Shown one piece after another: positions 57,001 through 64,000 of a DNA stretch of 64,000 nucleotides. Position 1 is the stretch's first letter. Each line of letters opens with the position of its first letter. The DNA comes from Ciona savignyi. Lineage: Eukaryota > Chordata > Ascidiacea > Phlebobranchia > Cionidae. The notes under the pieces are model-generated. The model ran no database searches. It was not told the origin of the DNA and was given only the letters and a program-made list of their open reading frames with translations. The stretch spans positions 3,001,273 to 3,065,272 of the forward strand of contig CH003313.1 of assembly GCA_000149265.1 (NCBI GenBank), written 5' to 3'. The translations under genes and the position numbers were made by a program.

Positions 57001-60000
57001 ACGCTTTAACCACTTAGCCATCAAGGCTTTAGGACAAATGCTCTGTAAGATTTTTCTGGCTTTTTATTATATTTATTTATACTTAAGTAAACATAGTATA
57101 GTAAGCTGAATTAATATGTGGATCAAAGGGTAAAATGATTGATAATATTAGATTTTCTCACTGAAAAAGGTTTGTTATTCCTGGTCTTGTTAACCAAATT
57201 ATTTTTTCCATAATGAAATATAGTTTAAATTCTAAACAATGTACATTTTATGTCACCCCAGCCCCCCCAGCCAGCGGCTCACCAGCAAGCCACCCCGCAG
57301 AAGACGTGGCAGAAAGCCGCAGAGAAGCAGGAGCCAAGAGAGGTGGCACGACCGCGAGATGACAGACACAGTCCCAGTGTCATGCACACTAAGACACTCC
57401 ACGAACACTCCAAAGATGTCATCTCTGATTTGTACAGGTGGCTGTTGTATGTCGTGTTTAGTTAGGTTTAATTGACTGTTGGAAAAGTATTGTCTGAAAC
57501 CAAACTATTGTCTGTTAGGAGTCAAAGTTATAACAGTGGCTTCGTGTCTTTTATTAAGAAAATGGAAGTAGTATAGTAGGTGAATTTTTGAAAAACTAGA
57601 ATAAACCCTTGTATAGTGGCAGCAAAGGTGTTATGAACAGTGGGGTGTTGTTTCAATCAGTAGTGTGATTGTGGCTGTGGTTTAGAGAAACACACTACAA
57701 TAGCTTTGCAAAACTGACTGTAGATACAAGTTGTACTGATGATTACCTGTGTTATAACGTTCATTGTTGCCCCAGCGTCTTGGGTAACTCCCCCATCCCC
57801 ACTTACCCACCTACTACATCTGCAGGAAATCCGAGACCCAGCAAAATGTGGAACGACCATCCACCATCAACCAAGCTCCCAAACCCGAGTTCCTGGTCAG
57901 TATATATGGCTGGTGTTTAATACTTGTATGACTTGTATGAACATATTCTTGGCAAAAGACATAATGGTTTAACAGTTGTGTTCGTTATTTGATATTTTCC
58001 CAAAGTTTGATGTAGATTCTATTTGAAAGGTAAATTTTTAAGCAATAAAATATTAATACTGTCTTTAATGTGTGTTGGCAACCGGCTCTTTCATTTATAT
58101 GATGCTGCTCTTATTAATTTTATTGCTACTATAGCGAGCGCTTAATAAGTTCAATACCCATGCATAAGTGAAACAAACAAAAGAACACTCGCGTCTTTTT
58201 CTCACACAGTGTTGTTTTCCATTTATTGCGAAAATATTATTAGTTTTGCGGCTTTCAATGATTTTTATTTAGTAGAATAACGGTTAAAATGGCTCTTAAA
58301 AGTGCAAAAGGTTGCTAAAGCCTGTTCTGGAATGTGAAAACGTTTGTGTCTTAATTATAAAGACAACTGTAAAAGTTTTTTTTTAATATGTCTTAATCCA
58401 AATAAAAAGTATCAATATCTTAATCATCCAACACCCTGCAATATGTGCAGTAACCAGACAATTGCCTTTTTGATAAAGAATCTTTCAACTTCTTTGTTCC
58501 CCAGTATTGTGGATAAAACATAAATTTCAAATATGTCGTTTTAAACATTTCAAATATTACTTTCACCACCTTCAGCAACTAACTTTTTACCACAATCTGC
58601 CCTAAAGAAAATGTTTTTACTTTATATATTTCTTATTTCACATCTTTGGTATAAATATCATTTTAAAACACCAGGGACAGACGGCAGGGTTTCTCCCTAA
58701 CCCGATAATCCAGGGGGAAAGCAACAAGGCCAAGACAAAAGCGGTGACATCAACTACATTTGGAAGTAATCCACTGTGTTTTATATTTTATTTAAAAAAA
58801 TATTTATAATTCTTAATTCTTATGTTATATAATACTAAACTTCCTGAAACTCCAAATAATGAATATATCGATGTTAAAATCGGTTATAATTTGTATTCAC
58901 AATTTTTCAAGCAGATGTATTGGATAATGTACTAGGGAGCAAGATACCCTTTGGTTTCGAATCGATGAATATGTGTGGGGCTGTGAATCTTTAATAAGAA
59001 ATTTACCCAGACAATCACCCATGTGTTGCCTGGAAGTTTATTAAATAAGAAAGAAACAGTTGCAGTTATTGTCATGGCCTCATTGCAACTATTCCAGGCA
59101 ATATCTTATATTATCAATAACCGACCAAACATTTCTTGGAAACATAAAACTTTCAGTTTTTTTTTATTTGTAGTAAGGTGTGACGCTGAGCGCCCCAGAT
59201 AAATCACAACCTCTATTATATGTTTAGAACAATTTTAACCCAACACCCTTTCACCCAACAGTCAACCGAATGGGTCCCCAACTCCAGCACCCCTTCGTAG
59301 CGCCAATGTTTGCGGGGAATCCCCAGTTGCAGAACACCATCCCACTCGAGCATTTTATCAGGGATGCTCTTCTCAGCGATCCAGTGAGTTTTCTCTGGTT
59401 AGGAGGCGTAAAACTCTAAAAAATCTGGTAAAAGTTAAAAACTGCTGGAAAATAGGGTAAAAACTGAAGAATTTAGGTTATGGGTGGTAATATAACTTAA
59501 AACTCCTGGTTAGAGTGTAAAATAATTGACAATGTCAACAATTGGACAGTAAACCAACATAAGCATAGATTATTAACAGAGAGGTAACTTCTGTCATTTT
59601 AGCATTTCGCATAGTTGTATCTATTTATATCTTATCCCTAATACACAATAACCTATGTCAACCCATCTGAAAAGGAAAACAATTAAAATACGGCCACAAA
59701 TACATTGATCCATTATTTCCCAGCAACAACAATCAAAATTATCACAACCTAGTGCACCAGTACCTGCTGCAATCCCTCAAAGGTAAGTCACCAATTTGTA
59801 TCTACCATACATTACACATGGAGGTAATACATTTATATTCACTGTATTAAGTCAGCATCAGTTGCTTTGCCTGAAAACATAACAGAAAGTGGTGAAAAAA
59901 TGAAAAATAAACCAAACACTCTAATTGGTGAAGACCGACGTCCTGATATTTCACCTCCTAACACAAATAATATCATCCATTGTAATAATCTTAATCCATG

Positions 60001-61541
60001 AAATCTGTAGAGTGGTGAACTCACCTTTGGGGCAGATTCCTGCTCAAAATATATCGAAGCCAGCTGGTTACAATGCTAACGTGGCATCCGAGATGATATG
60101 TAAGTATCCATGGTGGTTGGAGTGATATCCCTGTATTGTTACAAATAACTTATTATTTGCTGCACATGAGTTTAACCGAATTTTTAAATGATTCATATTA
60201 GACAAAGGACAAAATTCCCTTGTGATATTTTATATGGGAAAAAGTTTCCCTTAAGCTACCACTTACGACTTAAATATTGCCTGAGTTATCCTATAATAAC
60301 ATGCATACTTGATCATGATTATATTTTACGATTTAACCATTTTAATTTGGAAGAATATAGCATTAGTTTAGTTCTTTATCATTTGTTGGTCTAGGTAAGA
60401 CTTAAAATAAAGTTTCTAATCACTGCAATCACTGAAAAAGTTTTCTAATCACTGAAATCAATTAAAACTATAGTGGGCTATCAAAAGTAATGTATTGTAC
60501 CCAATTGTGTCAACTTAAAAGGCTGCAAGTGCATACAAGTCTACATGGGTGTTGTTTGATGAAGAATAAAGATTCCTATTTCGGGCGAAATACAAAATAT
60601 TTTTGTAAAACTTTTCCGCCACCATTCATTAAAATATGATGAATATTTTTACTTTTCATCCCCACAGCCTCCCCCATGTTCATGAGTGCGCTGTCCGTTC
60701 GCGCTGGACAAGGCAGTTCCGTCCCACAAGTGAGTTTCGACTGAAATAACTTTTTAACCGCCAGCTCATTTTTTCTCAAGTAATTTTGAATCATTAATTG
60801 TGATAATTTTACTTATGCGCTATTATGAGATAAATAATTACATTTGTTGTAAAGGTTCCCCCCGCCAATGTTAGTGGAAGACCGTCTCCAATTACTGGTA
60901 AGTTGTATACTATACTTGGGAAAATTGCCAAAGAACACCACCCCATAGATAAGTAGTCTTGGTAGGGATCGATACAAGAACCTGTCTGGGCTTGACCACT
61001 GATCTAACCACACAAAAAACCTGCTGCTAGTTGCTTTTCTATGACAATACTCATAAGAGGATAGGATATTAATATTTTATTCCCATAAATGGGAAAATGC
61101 AAGAACATGTGAGATTACTTGTTGTTCACCAACTGGTTACCGGAGCTTTTGTAGTGTGTTTTATATGGTTGAGACATTCTTAAAGTTTTAGTCAGTTTTA
61201 GTAGAACCCATGCCTTTCTCAGAACACAACCTAGCTAGCGACCAGTTTCGAACAACTTATTGGCTATAAGGCGGTAGACTGACCCACTAAGCTATTTGGC
61301 TGGATTTGTGAGATTGGACACGTTTATCTCCGGTATAATTTTGTAGCCAAAAGTCATGAAAATTCCATTCCAATGGTGGAACACTAAATCCACGTAAATA
61401 CCCTGTATTTCTTCAGGAGCGCCAGGAAATGCATCTTCTGCTAGAATTAGTAGTTCCGGAACATACCACCCTGCTTCCTCTGTCGAGCGCGCACCACCGT
61501 TGCTCGCTACCCAATATGAACCTATCAGTGACAGCGACTGA
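33393..61541 (+). CDS. NCOR: Nuclear receptor corepressor (NCOR1/SMRT orthologue), 50 coding exons
   Basis: Nuclear scaffold that brings HDAC3, TBL1 and GPS2 to unliganded nuclear receptors and other repressors. Fifty GT-AG exons splice with consistent phase from ATG 33393 to TGA 61539-61541, predicting 2257 residues, close to human NCOR1 at about 2440. Conserved segments in order are the GPS2/TBL1 coiled coil, the DAD with SANT1, SANT2, a SSATCSAEED patch, GSITQGKP and GSIMHGTPIKRK repeat motifs, three receptor-interaction boxes and the tail PPLLATQYEPISDSD. It is a single gene here, as expected for a lineage outside the vertebrate NCOR1/NCOR2 duplication. The middle exons are Pro/Ser/Thr/His-rich and fast evolving, so some of their boundaries could differ from the true transcript. 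Details are in the three block entries. Confidence 0.93.
34833..34872 (+). repeat. Purine-rich stretch in NCOR intron 3
   Basis: AAAAAACTAAAAGAGGGAAGGGAGGGAG resembles the purine-rich run at about 5625-5675 in the MARK intron. Possibly a shared simple repeat. Confidence 0.4.
35538..36619. mobile_element. piggyBac-like non-autonomous element flanked by TTAA
   Basis: The left end reads TTAA-CTCTTTCACTCCCGGCC (TTAA at 35534-35537) and the right end GGGACGGAAAGAG-TTAA (TTAA at 36620-36623). The ends are inverted copies over CTCTTTC(A/C), and a TTAA duplication flanks both sides, as in piggyBac transposons. The 1.08-kb interior has only short frames and no recognisable transposase. An internal segment, ACAGAGAATGTAAAGAAAGAC at about 36272, recurs in modified form near 36450. 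It fills most of NCOR intron 4. Confidence 0.65.
36663..36720. repeat. TA-rich low-complexity sequence
   Basis: Alternating ATATAT with interruptions in NCOR intron 4. Simple sequence only. Confidence 0.6.
37137..37349. mobile_element. hAT-like MITE in NCOR intron 5
   Basis: Ends CAGGAGTCGGCAACCT and AGGTTGTCGAACCTG are inverted. The flanking 8 bases GTCTAGTT and TTCTAGTC agree at 6 of 8 positions. The interior (AATACCCATGCATAAGTGAAACA; TTTTATTGCGAAAAT.TTATTAGTTTTG; GTTAAAATGGCTCTT) is shared with 58067-58330. Confidence 0.65.
37676..37890 (+). repeat. C-rich degenerate repeat in NCOR intron 6
   Basis: Repeats of about 30-33 bp of the type ACCCCATCATTACACCCTACCCTTCCTAGTTACC lead into the acceptor of exon 7. 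Confidence 0.6.
38057..38687 (+). other. NCOR intron 7
   Basis: AT-rich. Open frames here (for example 38206-38451) show no conserved features. I see nothing else. Confidence 0.5.
38931..39160 (+). repeat. tRNA-derived SINE in NCOR intron 8
   Basis: GACGAATTAGCTCTGTGGTTTAGTGC, GTAGGTGCGAAACTGGTCGCTAG, AAGGCACTTAACGAACACTGCC, then CAACGCACTATATTAGCTC and GATAAACATGAATATCCTATT. The middle is shortened compared with the copy at 31610-31902. Same strand as NCOR. Confidence 0.7.
40466..40738 (+). repeat. tRNA-derived SINE in NCOR intron 11
   Basis: AAGCTTGGTGGTTTAGTGTG, AGACACTTTGCTGACATTGC, CAACACACTGCAGTAGCTCC, GGTAACCCGACGGTATGCAC, then a 3' end near AGGTATAAACATAAAT. Same strand as NCOR. The B-box region is decayed. 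Confidence 0.65.
42366..42790 (+). repeat. 126-bp tandem repeat in NCOR intron 14
   Basis: GGATTTGTAGTTAGTTG recurs at 42381, 42507 and 42633, an exact 126-bp period with almost identical units. Each unit contains shorter GTTGATTG and TTGTTGTTG repeats. The last unit breaks up near 42750. It fills over half of the intron between exons 14 and 15. Confidence 0.9.
44048..55524 (+). CDS. NCOR: NCOR exons 18-39: low-complexity middle region
   Basis: Exons: 44048-44224, 44724-44865, 45262-45338, 45617-45685, 46276-46333, 46836-46999, 47263-47536, 47768-47929, 48363-48449, 48857-48946, 49189-49290, 49646-49747, 50130-50253, 50576-50627, 50964-51732, 51982-52058, 52453-52564, 53071-53178, 53666-53797, 54223-54336, 54583-55117 and 55458-55524. 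RTRRITAALAAAAT matches the RITRSMTNEAAAA segment after SANT2. SSATCSAEED (exon 23) matches a vertebrate NCOR patch. Exon 32 has GSITQGKP and GSIMHGTPIKRK, corresponding to the repeated GSIxxGTP motifs. Exon 36 has LLTQDYHTAQLMQQQ, like the vertebrate NDYITSQQMQ segment. The alternative donor GAG/GTGAAA at 44171 in exon 18 would also stay in frame. Exon 34 uses a weak donor (GTTCGT). Its reading phase is fixed because the other phase meets a stop in exon 35. Confidence 0.82.
45015..45175 (+). repeat. Decayed SINE fragment in NCOR intron 19
   Basis: CAATCATACACCACACACTA and GGTGATCTGACGATTTCTCATGTG match the 3' half of the SINE family. The 5' part is barely recognisable. Confidence 0.45.
46334..46835 (+). 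other. NCOR intron 22
   Basis: AT-rich. ATCCTGCATTGAC-type phrases recur about three times (near 46573, 46642 and 46728), a loose repeat. No gene. Confidence 0.45.
47378..47460 (+). repeat. Coding minisatellite in NCOR exon 24
   Basis: About 21-bp units encode variations of NPPHATT followed by HPHATT and NPPHTP. The frame is maintained because units are multiples of three. It adds a Thr/Pro/His-rich segment not seen in vertebrate NCOR as I know it. Confidence 0.75.
47983..48135 (+). repeat. CA/AAGCACAC microsatellite in NCOR intron 25
   Basis: About 150 bases of CA repeat interrupted by AAGCACAC and ATGCACAC units. The long Thr/His or Cys/Val open frames across it are artefacts. Confidence 0.95.
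48640..48800 (+). repeat. Decayed SINE fragment in NCOR intron 26
   Basis: ATACAACACACTGCAATAGCGGGTAACC, then GGCACGATCTGACG match the 3' half of the SINE family. Upstream similarity (CACTTGTGTCCATTGTC) is weak. Confidence 0.5.
49402..49456 (-). repeat. Short SINE remnant in NCOR intron 28
   Basis: GATGCCCACCGTCCGGTTACCGCGGCTATTG on the plus strand is the complement of the SINE CAATAGCTCCGGTAACCCGACGGTGGGC segment. Confidence 0.5.
52320..52442 (-). repeat. tRNA-like SINE fragment abutting the exon 34 acceptor
   Basis: On the minus strand GGTAACGGGGAGATAGCGGGTTCGAAGCCCACC has a strong B-box (GGGTTCGAAGCCC), followed by GGTCCAATGGGTTGGACATT. It ends within about ten bases of the acceptor (CCTCCCCAG, 52452) of NCOR exon 34. 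Confidence 0.5.
52596..52705 (+). repeat. tRNA-derived SINE of a second family
   Basis: GTCGTGTAGCCGAATGGGTAATGCGACCG resembles a tRNA D-arm/A-box, and GAATCGTGGGTTCGAATAAGC a T-arm/B-box. A spacer containing GACTTATATAAAAATCGATC lies between them, followed by an A/T-rich tail. The spacing is too long and the acceptor stem absent for a working tRNA. A relative lies at 55655-55745. Confidence 0.55.
54338..54480 (+). repeat. Triplicated TTTTAATGGAATATTATG unit in NCOR intron 37
   Basis: AAATTGTTTTGTTAATGGGATATTATG-like sequence occurs three times at about 60-68 bp spacing. Confidence 0.7.
55525..56247 (+). other. NCOR intron 39
   Basis: Contains a decayed relative of the 52596 tRNA-like SINE at 55655-55745 (GGCGTGTGGTAGAATAATTAACACGACC to ATTATGGGTTTAAAAATTG). 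Otherwise unremarkable AT-rich sequence. Confidence 0.5.
56248..61541 (+). CDS. NCOR: NCOR exons 40-50: receptor-interaction boxes and C-terminus
   Basis: Exons: 56248-56400, 56857-56937, 57262-57437, 57826-57895, 58675-58765, 59262-59383, 59724-59782, 60011-60099, 60668-60729, 60855-60897 and 61417-61541. Exon 40 (MTPAYLIDAIINHNIMQ) matches the N-terminal CoRNR box of vertebrate NCOR with the IxxII core intact (IDAII). Exon 42 (KTLHEHSKDVISDLYR) sits where the second box is expected, but its first core Ile is Ser. Exon 45 (IPLEHFIRDALLSDP) matches the LEDIIRKAL box, with Phe at one core position. Exon 50 ends in the conserved APPLLATQYEPISDSD tail. These helices dock in the coactivator groove of unliganded receptors. 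Confidence 0.88.
56592..56707. mobile_element. Short mariner-like MITE with TA target duplication
   Basis: CCGTAAAACCTCTATTTGAG on the left and TTTAAATAAAGGTTTTACGG on the right are inverted. TA flanks both ends (56590-56591 and 56708-56709). The 116-bp interior repeats AATTAGAGGTGGCGTT. No coding capacity. In NCOR intron 40. Confidence 0.65.
56948..57025 (-). repeat. tRNA-like sequence, probably SINE-derived
   Basis: On the minus strand GCCTTGATGGCTAAGTGGTTAAAGCGT resembles the 5' half of a Ser/Leu-type tRNA, and CTTAGGTTCGATTCTCAC a T-arm. The acceptor stem does not pair, so a functional tRNA is unlikely. In NCOR intron 41. Confidence 0.4.
58067..58330. mobile_element. Second copy of the 37137 hAT-like MITE
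   Basis: GTTGGCAACCGGCTCTTTCA, AATACCCATGCATAAGTGAAAC, TTATTGCGAAAATATTATTAG and AAAATGGCTCTTAAAAGTGC, ending GGTTGCTAAAGCCTG. It differs from the first copy by an insertion around AAGAACACTCGCGTC. In NCOR intron 43. Confidence 0.65.
60947..61012 (-). repeat. tRNA-like SINE remnant in NCOR intron 49
   Basis: On the minus strand GTGTGGTTAGATCAGTGGTCAAGCCC is A-box-like and TTGTATCGATCCCTACC is B-box-like. Too short and unpaired for a tRNA gene. Confidence 0.4.
61056..61303 (-). repeat. tRNA-derived SINE in NCOR intron 49
   Basis: The minus strand reads CCAGCCAAATAGCTTAGTGG, GTTCGAAACTGGTCGCTAGC, ATGGGTTCTACTAAAACTG, ACACACTACAAAAGCTCCGG and ends AATATCCTATCCTCTT. It is antisense to NCOR. Confidence 0.65.
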
Positions 61542-61632
61542 TATCGTTTTATAATCCGCTTCTAATCGTGGTGTTCTTGTAACCGTGTATCACATTTCAG
61601 TGTATTAAATGCACGAAAAAATGTACAGAAAA

Positions 61633-61638
61633 AATAAA
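61633..61638 (+). terminator. NCOR polyadenylation signal
   Basis: AATAAA 92 bases after the NCOR stop, followed by GTAAATGTTTTTGTGATGTTTTG, a GT-rich downstream element. Confidence 0.7.
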
Positions 61639-62088
61639 CTAAAAAATCGTAAATGTTTTTGTGATGTTTTGTATTTAAAAAACAAAGACTCACTCACGAT
61701 TTCTATTAAAATAAAAAATATGTTTTCTCGGAAATTAAGGGATGTTTAAAGCATTGTCAATTAAAGTGTGACATGCGAGGCGCTTAAAAGATTATAACCC
61801 CAATGGCGTCGTGCGCAACGGTTTTTAAATAAATAACAATTTTCGGAAAGTTTATCTTTTTGTATACTTTCTTCTTGCCGTTTTAGATTCAGGCTTATTA
61901 GTTAAAATGAACTGTTGTTTTTTTTATTTTAAGCATTGTTAACGTATTGCTAGCCTAGCCTATGACAATTTAATATTAAATCTGTAATATCGACGATGCT
62001 TGAGGTTGAGAAACTGTATTACTGTAACTGTAATCGATTTTGAACGTGAAATCAGTTCATCCAAATTACGTGGTATAGCAGCAGCAGG
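61639..62088 (+). other. Spacer between NCOR and the last gene
   Basis: About 450 bases with no coding frame. It should hold the promoter of the next gene. No clear TATA box is placed. Confidence 0.5.
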
Positions 62089-63682
62089 ATGGACAAGCTT
62101 TATGAAAAAGATTTAGGCGGGGGAACTTATAGATCAAGGGATCCCATAAAAAATTTCAAAATTAAGTAAGTTATTAAGATGGAATATTATTTATTTGCTC
62201 TATGTAGAATCCTCCGTACACATTCCTAAGATTTAAAATTGTTTAACCACCAATAAAACTCACATAATTAAAACGTATTATAGTTGACATTGTAGGCATA
62301 TTTTTTTCTGGCCAGAGTAACAGTGAAAATACAGTGAGGTTATTGTATAACTGCTAATGCTACCCATAGGGCATGTAAGTCAATTAAATACAATTCAACT
62401 AGCATTTCTCCAGTTTATCGTTTACATTAATTTTAATGTATTTTACTAGCCCGTATTTAGGTCCATAACATTGATTTAAACCTTCGATATGTGCTTACAG
62501 AATATGCCTTCAGCGATTAAGTGCATCGACCATCGGTTTCCTTATAAAACCCCAAGAAGGTGATCAATCTGGTGTCCAGGGAACCAACACGAACCAGTAT
62601 GGTCAGACTATACTGGAAAGCGAGGAGTTGACTGTAGTTTGGCCACAAAAATATTTTTCTGAGGTAATTTGTAAACTTAGGGTGTCATTTTATTGTGTCA
62701 TTTTGTTATATGGTATATCTTGAGTAACACTAACAGGAGGGACTATGAAAACTAATTTTAATCCTGCCTTAAACACTAATCTACTAACCCTAGTGCTAAG
62801 AACCTAATCTTCATTTTAGTGAGCAATTTTCCTCATTTCCCCTTTCCCTCAATTTAGTTTCCCCATATATCTCTCATGGTAATGTAGATCAACCGAAATG
62901 TAACGTGATTAAACCAGCCGCATTATCTAGTTGCTTGTATCCATGCGCTGCTAAATATCTATGTTCCAATCTAGAACCCAGTCGATTTATGGTTTGAACA
63001 AAAACTAAGTCTCTATTATGTACACCACACTATATCAATGCTTCAACACCACCTCTTTGTTACTGTATGTCATGTTGAAATAGAATTAAAAACCTCTTGC
63101 ACACCCTATTCTGTATGGCCTAACGCAGGGGTGGGCAACCCCTGGCACACATGCCAAAATTGGCATGCAAGAGGTTTTTTCATGGCACGCCGTGTTATTT
63201 GACATGTACGCAAAATCTATACTCTAAGCATGTGCAAATTCAAACTGTATACGCTGCACAAAATCTAGTCTTAAAATTCGTAAAGCATACAAATCAACAG
63301 TTTTAATTACTAACAATCAAAATAGGTAGTTGACTAGTTGACTATGCAAACCGTAAATAAAAATAAAAATGGTTGGTACGCGAAGTTGCTTTTATTATGG
63401 TATTATTCATAAACTAGTACACTGCATTCAAAAGTCTGCCGACCCCTCACCTAGCGGTATAACCTGTCTAAGTGTCAGCTCGTAGTTACCTTACCATGCC
63501 AATAAACAGATCCTTGTTAGAGTAAACAAATATTGCAAAGGTAATGAGTTCAAAGTAAAAATTTATTGCAGCGTGAGGTTGAATTTTATGGATTCGCACC
63601 CAACTGTCATTCTCCCATGGAATACAAGTATCACGCTGAAGTGGAGAAATTGAAGGTTATACCGATTGATGAGTTTATTTGA
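62089..63682 (+). CDS. Unrecognised 116-residue protein (3 exons)
   Basis: Exons 62089-62165, 62501-62663 and 63572-63682 splice with consistent phase from ATG to TGA. The protein begins MDKLYEKDLGGGTYRSRDPI, continues KICLQRLSASTIGFLIKPQE, then ESEELTVVWPQKYFSEREVE and ends in a Lys/Glu segment and VIPIDEFI. There is no signal peptide, membrane segment or long low-complexity run. Sites are good: donors GTAAGT and GTAATT, acceptors TGCTTACAG and TTTATTGCAG. I do not recognise the family and assign no function. It follows NCOR on the same strand about 550 bases after its stop, too far for the tightly spaced operons known in tunicates. The start is the first ATG of the frame I could support; an earlier exon is possible. 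Confidence 0.7.
63126..63448. mobile_element. hAT-like MITE in intron 2 of the last gene
   Basis: Left end CAGGGGTGGGCAACCCCTGG, right end GTCTGCCGACCCCTC. Flanking 8-mers GCCTAACG and ACCTAGCG agree at 6 of 8 positions. The interior begins with GGCACACATGCC...TGGCATGCAAGAGG. No transposase frame. Confidence 0.6.
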
Positions 63683-64000
63683 AAAAAAACCCTAATAACC
63701 AAAGTTTATATGTTTCATTACATTTCATAATCTCATTAGTCATTACAATTTACATATTATATGTTTATTACAGTTTTTGGTATAGCATTTTATTTGTACC
63801 TGTAACAAGAATGCCATGATAATTAAATGTAAATACAAGTAAGCATGACTGATTTGTCTAAGGATGTGGGGCCTAACTATTATTGTAAATATGTGTGTCA
63901 AACCAGAAAATTTCAAGTCAGTTTACAAAATGATGTCAGTTTAATTATAAAATGTTTAATCGAATCTGATTAGTGGAATTGGAATAATTAAAACAAAACC
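63683..64000 (+). other. 3' flank of the last gene
   Basis: AT-rich with no coding frame. No AATAAA was identified on the plus strand in this stretch; the transcript end is not determined. Confidence 0.5.

Noticed and set aside
56948..57025. A tRNA gene on the minus strand
   Set aside because: A-box and B-box-like parts exist, but the acceptor stem does not pair. It fits a SINE remnant better.
61541..62089. NCOR and the last gene as a trans-spliced operon
   Set aside because: The spacing of about 550 bases with a good NCOR polyadenylation signal is larger than known tunicate operon gaps, and the acceptor before ATG 62089 lacks a pyrimidine tract.

Overview
This is a window of eukaryotic nuclear DNA: AT-rich introns and spacers, GC-richer exons, and GT-AG introns mostly of a few hundred bases. 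I read five protein genes from it. Four have clear animal orthologues, each in a single copy. The compact introns, the protein sequences and the apparent spliced-leader-type acceptors just before start codons fit an ascidian tunicate such as Ciona. That assignment is inference; nothing in the window proves the species. No prokaryotic, CRISPR or viral gene content was seen.

Layout, left to right. (1) About 1-2.58 kb is spacer or upstream intron with a hAT-like MITE. (2) About 2.6-22.9 kb, plus strand: a MARK/Par-1 polarity kinase, with the kinase domain in exons spread over 10 kb, an assembly gap (14349-15221) that hides the UBA region, a Ser/Arg-rich spacer, and a C-terminal KA1 domain. (3) 25392-27272, plus strand: a single-exon NOC3L-like nucleolar protein. 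(4) 32286-28330, minus strand: a mitochondrial carnitine/acylcarnitine carrier (SLC25A20) in eight coding exons whose phases join into exactly 301 codons plus stop. (5) 33393-61541, plus strand: a nuclear receptor corepressor (NCOR1/NCOR2 orthologue). I reconstructed 50 coding exons whose phases join into 2257 codons plus stop, including the GPS2/TBL1-binding coiled coil, DAD/SANT1, SANT2, the GSI-x-x-G-T-P-type repeats, three receptor-interaction boxes and the conserved C-terminal tail. (6) 62089-63682, plus strand: a three-exon gene for a 116-residue protein that I do not recognise.

The genes belong to unrelated pathways (cell polarity, ribosome biogenesis, fatty-acid transport, transcriptional repression) and do not form a functional cluster. 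SLC25A20 and NCOR are divergent, with about 1.1 kb between their start regions. NOC3L and SLC25A20 are convergent.

The non-coding sequence is full of small mobile elements: a tRNA-derived SINE family of about 300 bp in many copies, hAT-like MITEs with 8-bp target duplications, a piggyBac-like TTAA element of about 1.1 kb, a mariner-like TA element, foldbacks upstream of NOC3L, and several minisatellites. The most unusual local features are a tandemly duplicated 3' splice site in the MARK kinase domain that could add 15 in-frame residues, a NOC3L stop codon embedded in its own AATAAA signal, and a substituted proline in a carrier signature motif. I found no convincing undescribed multi-gene system.
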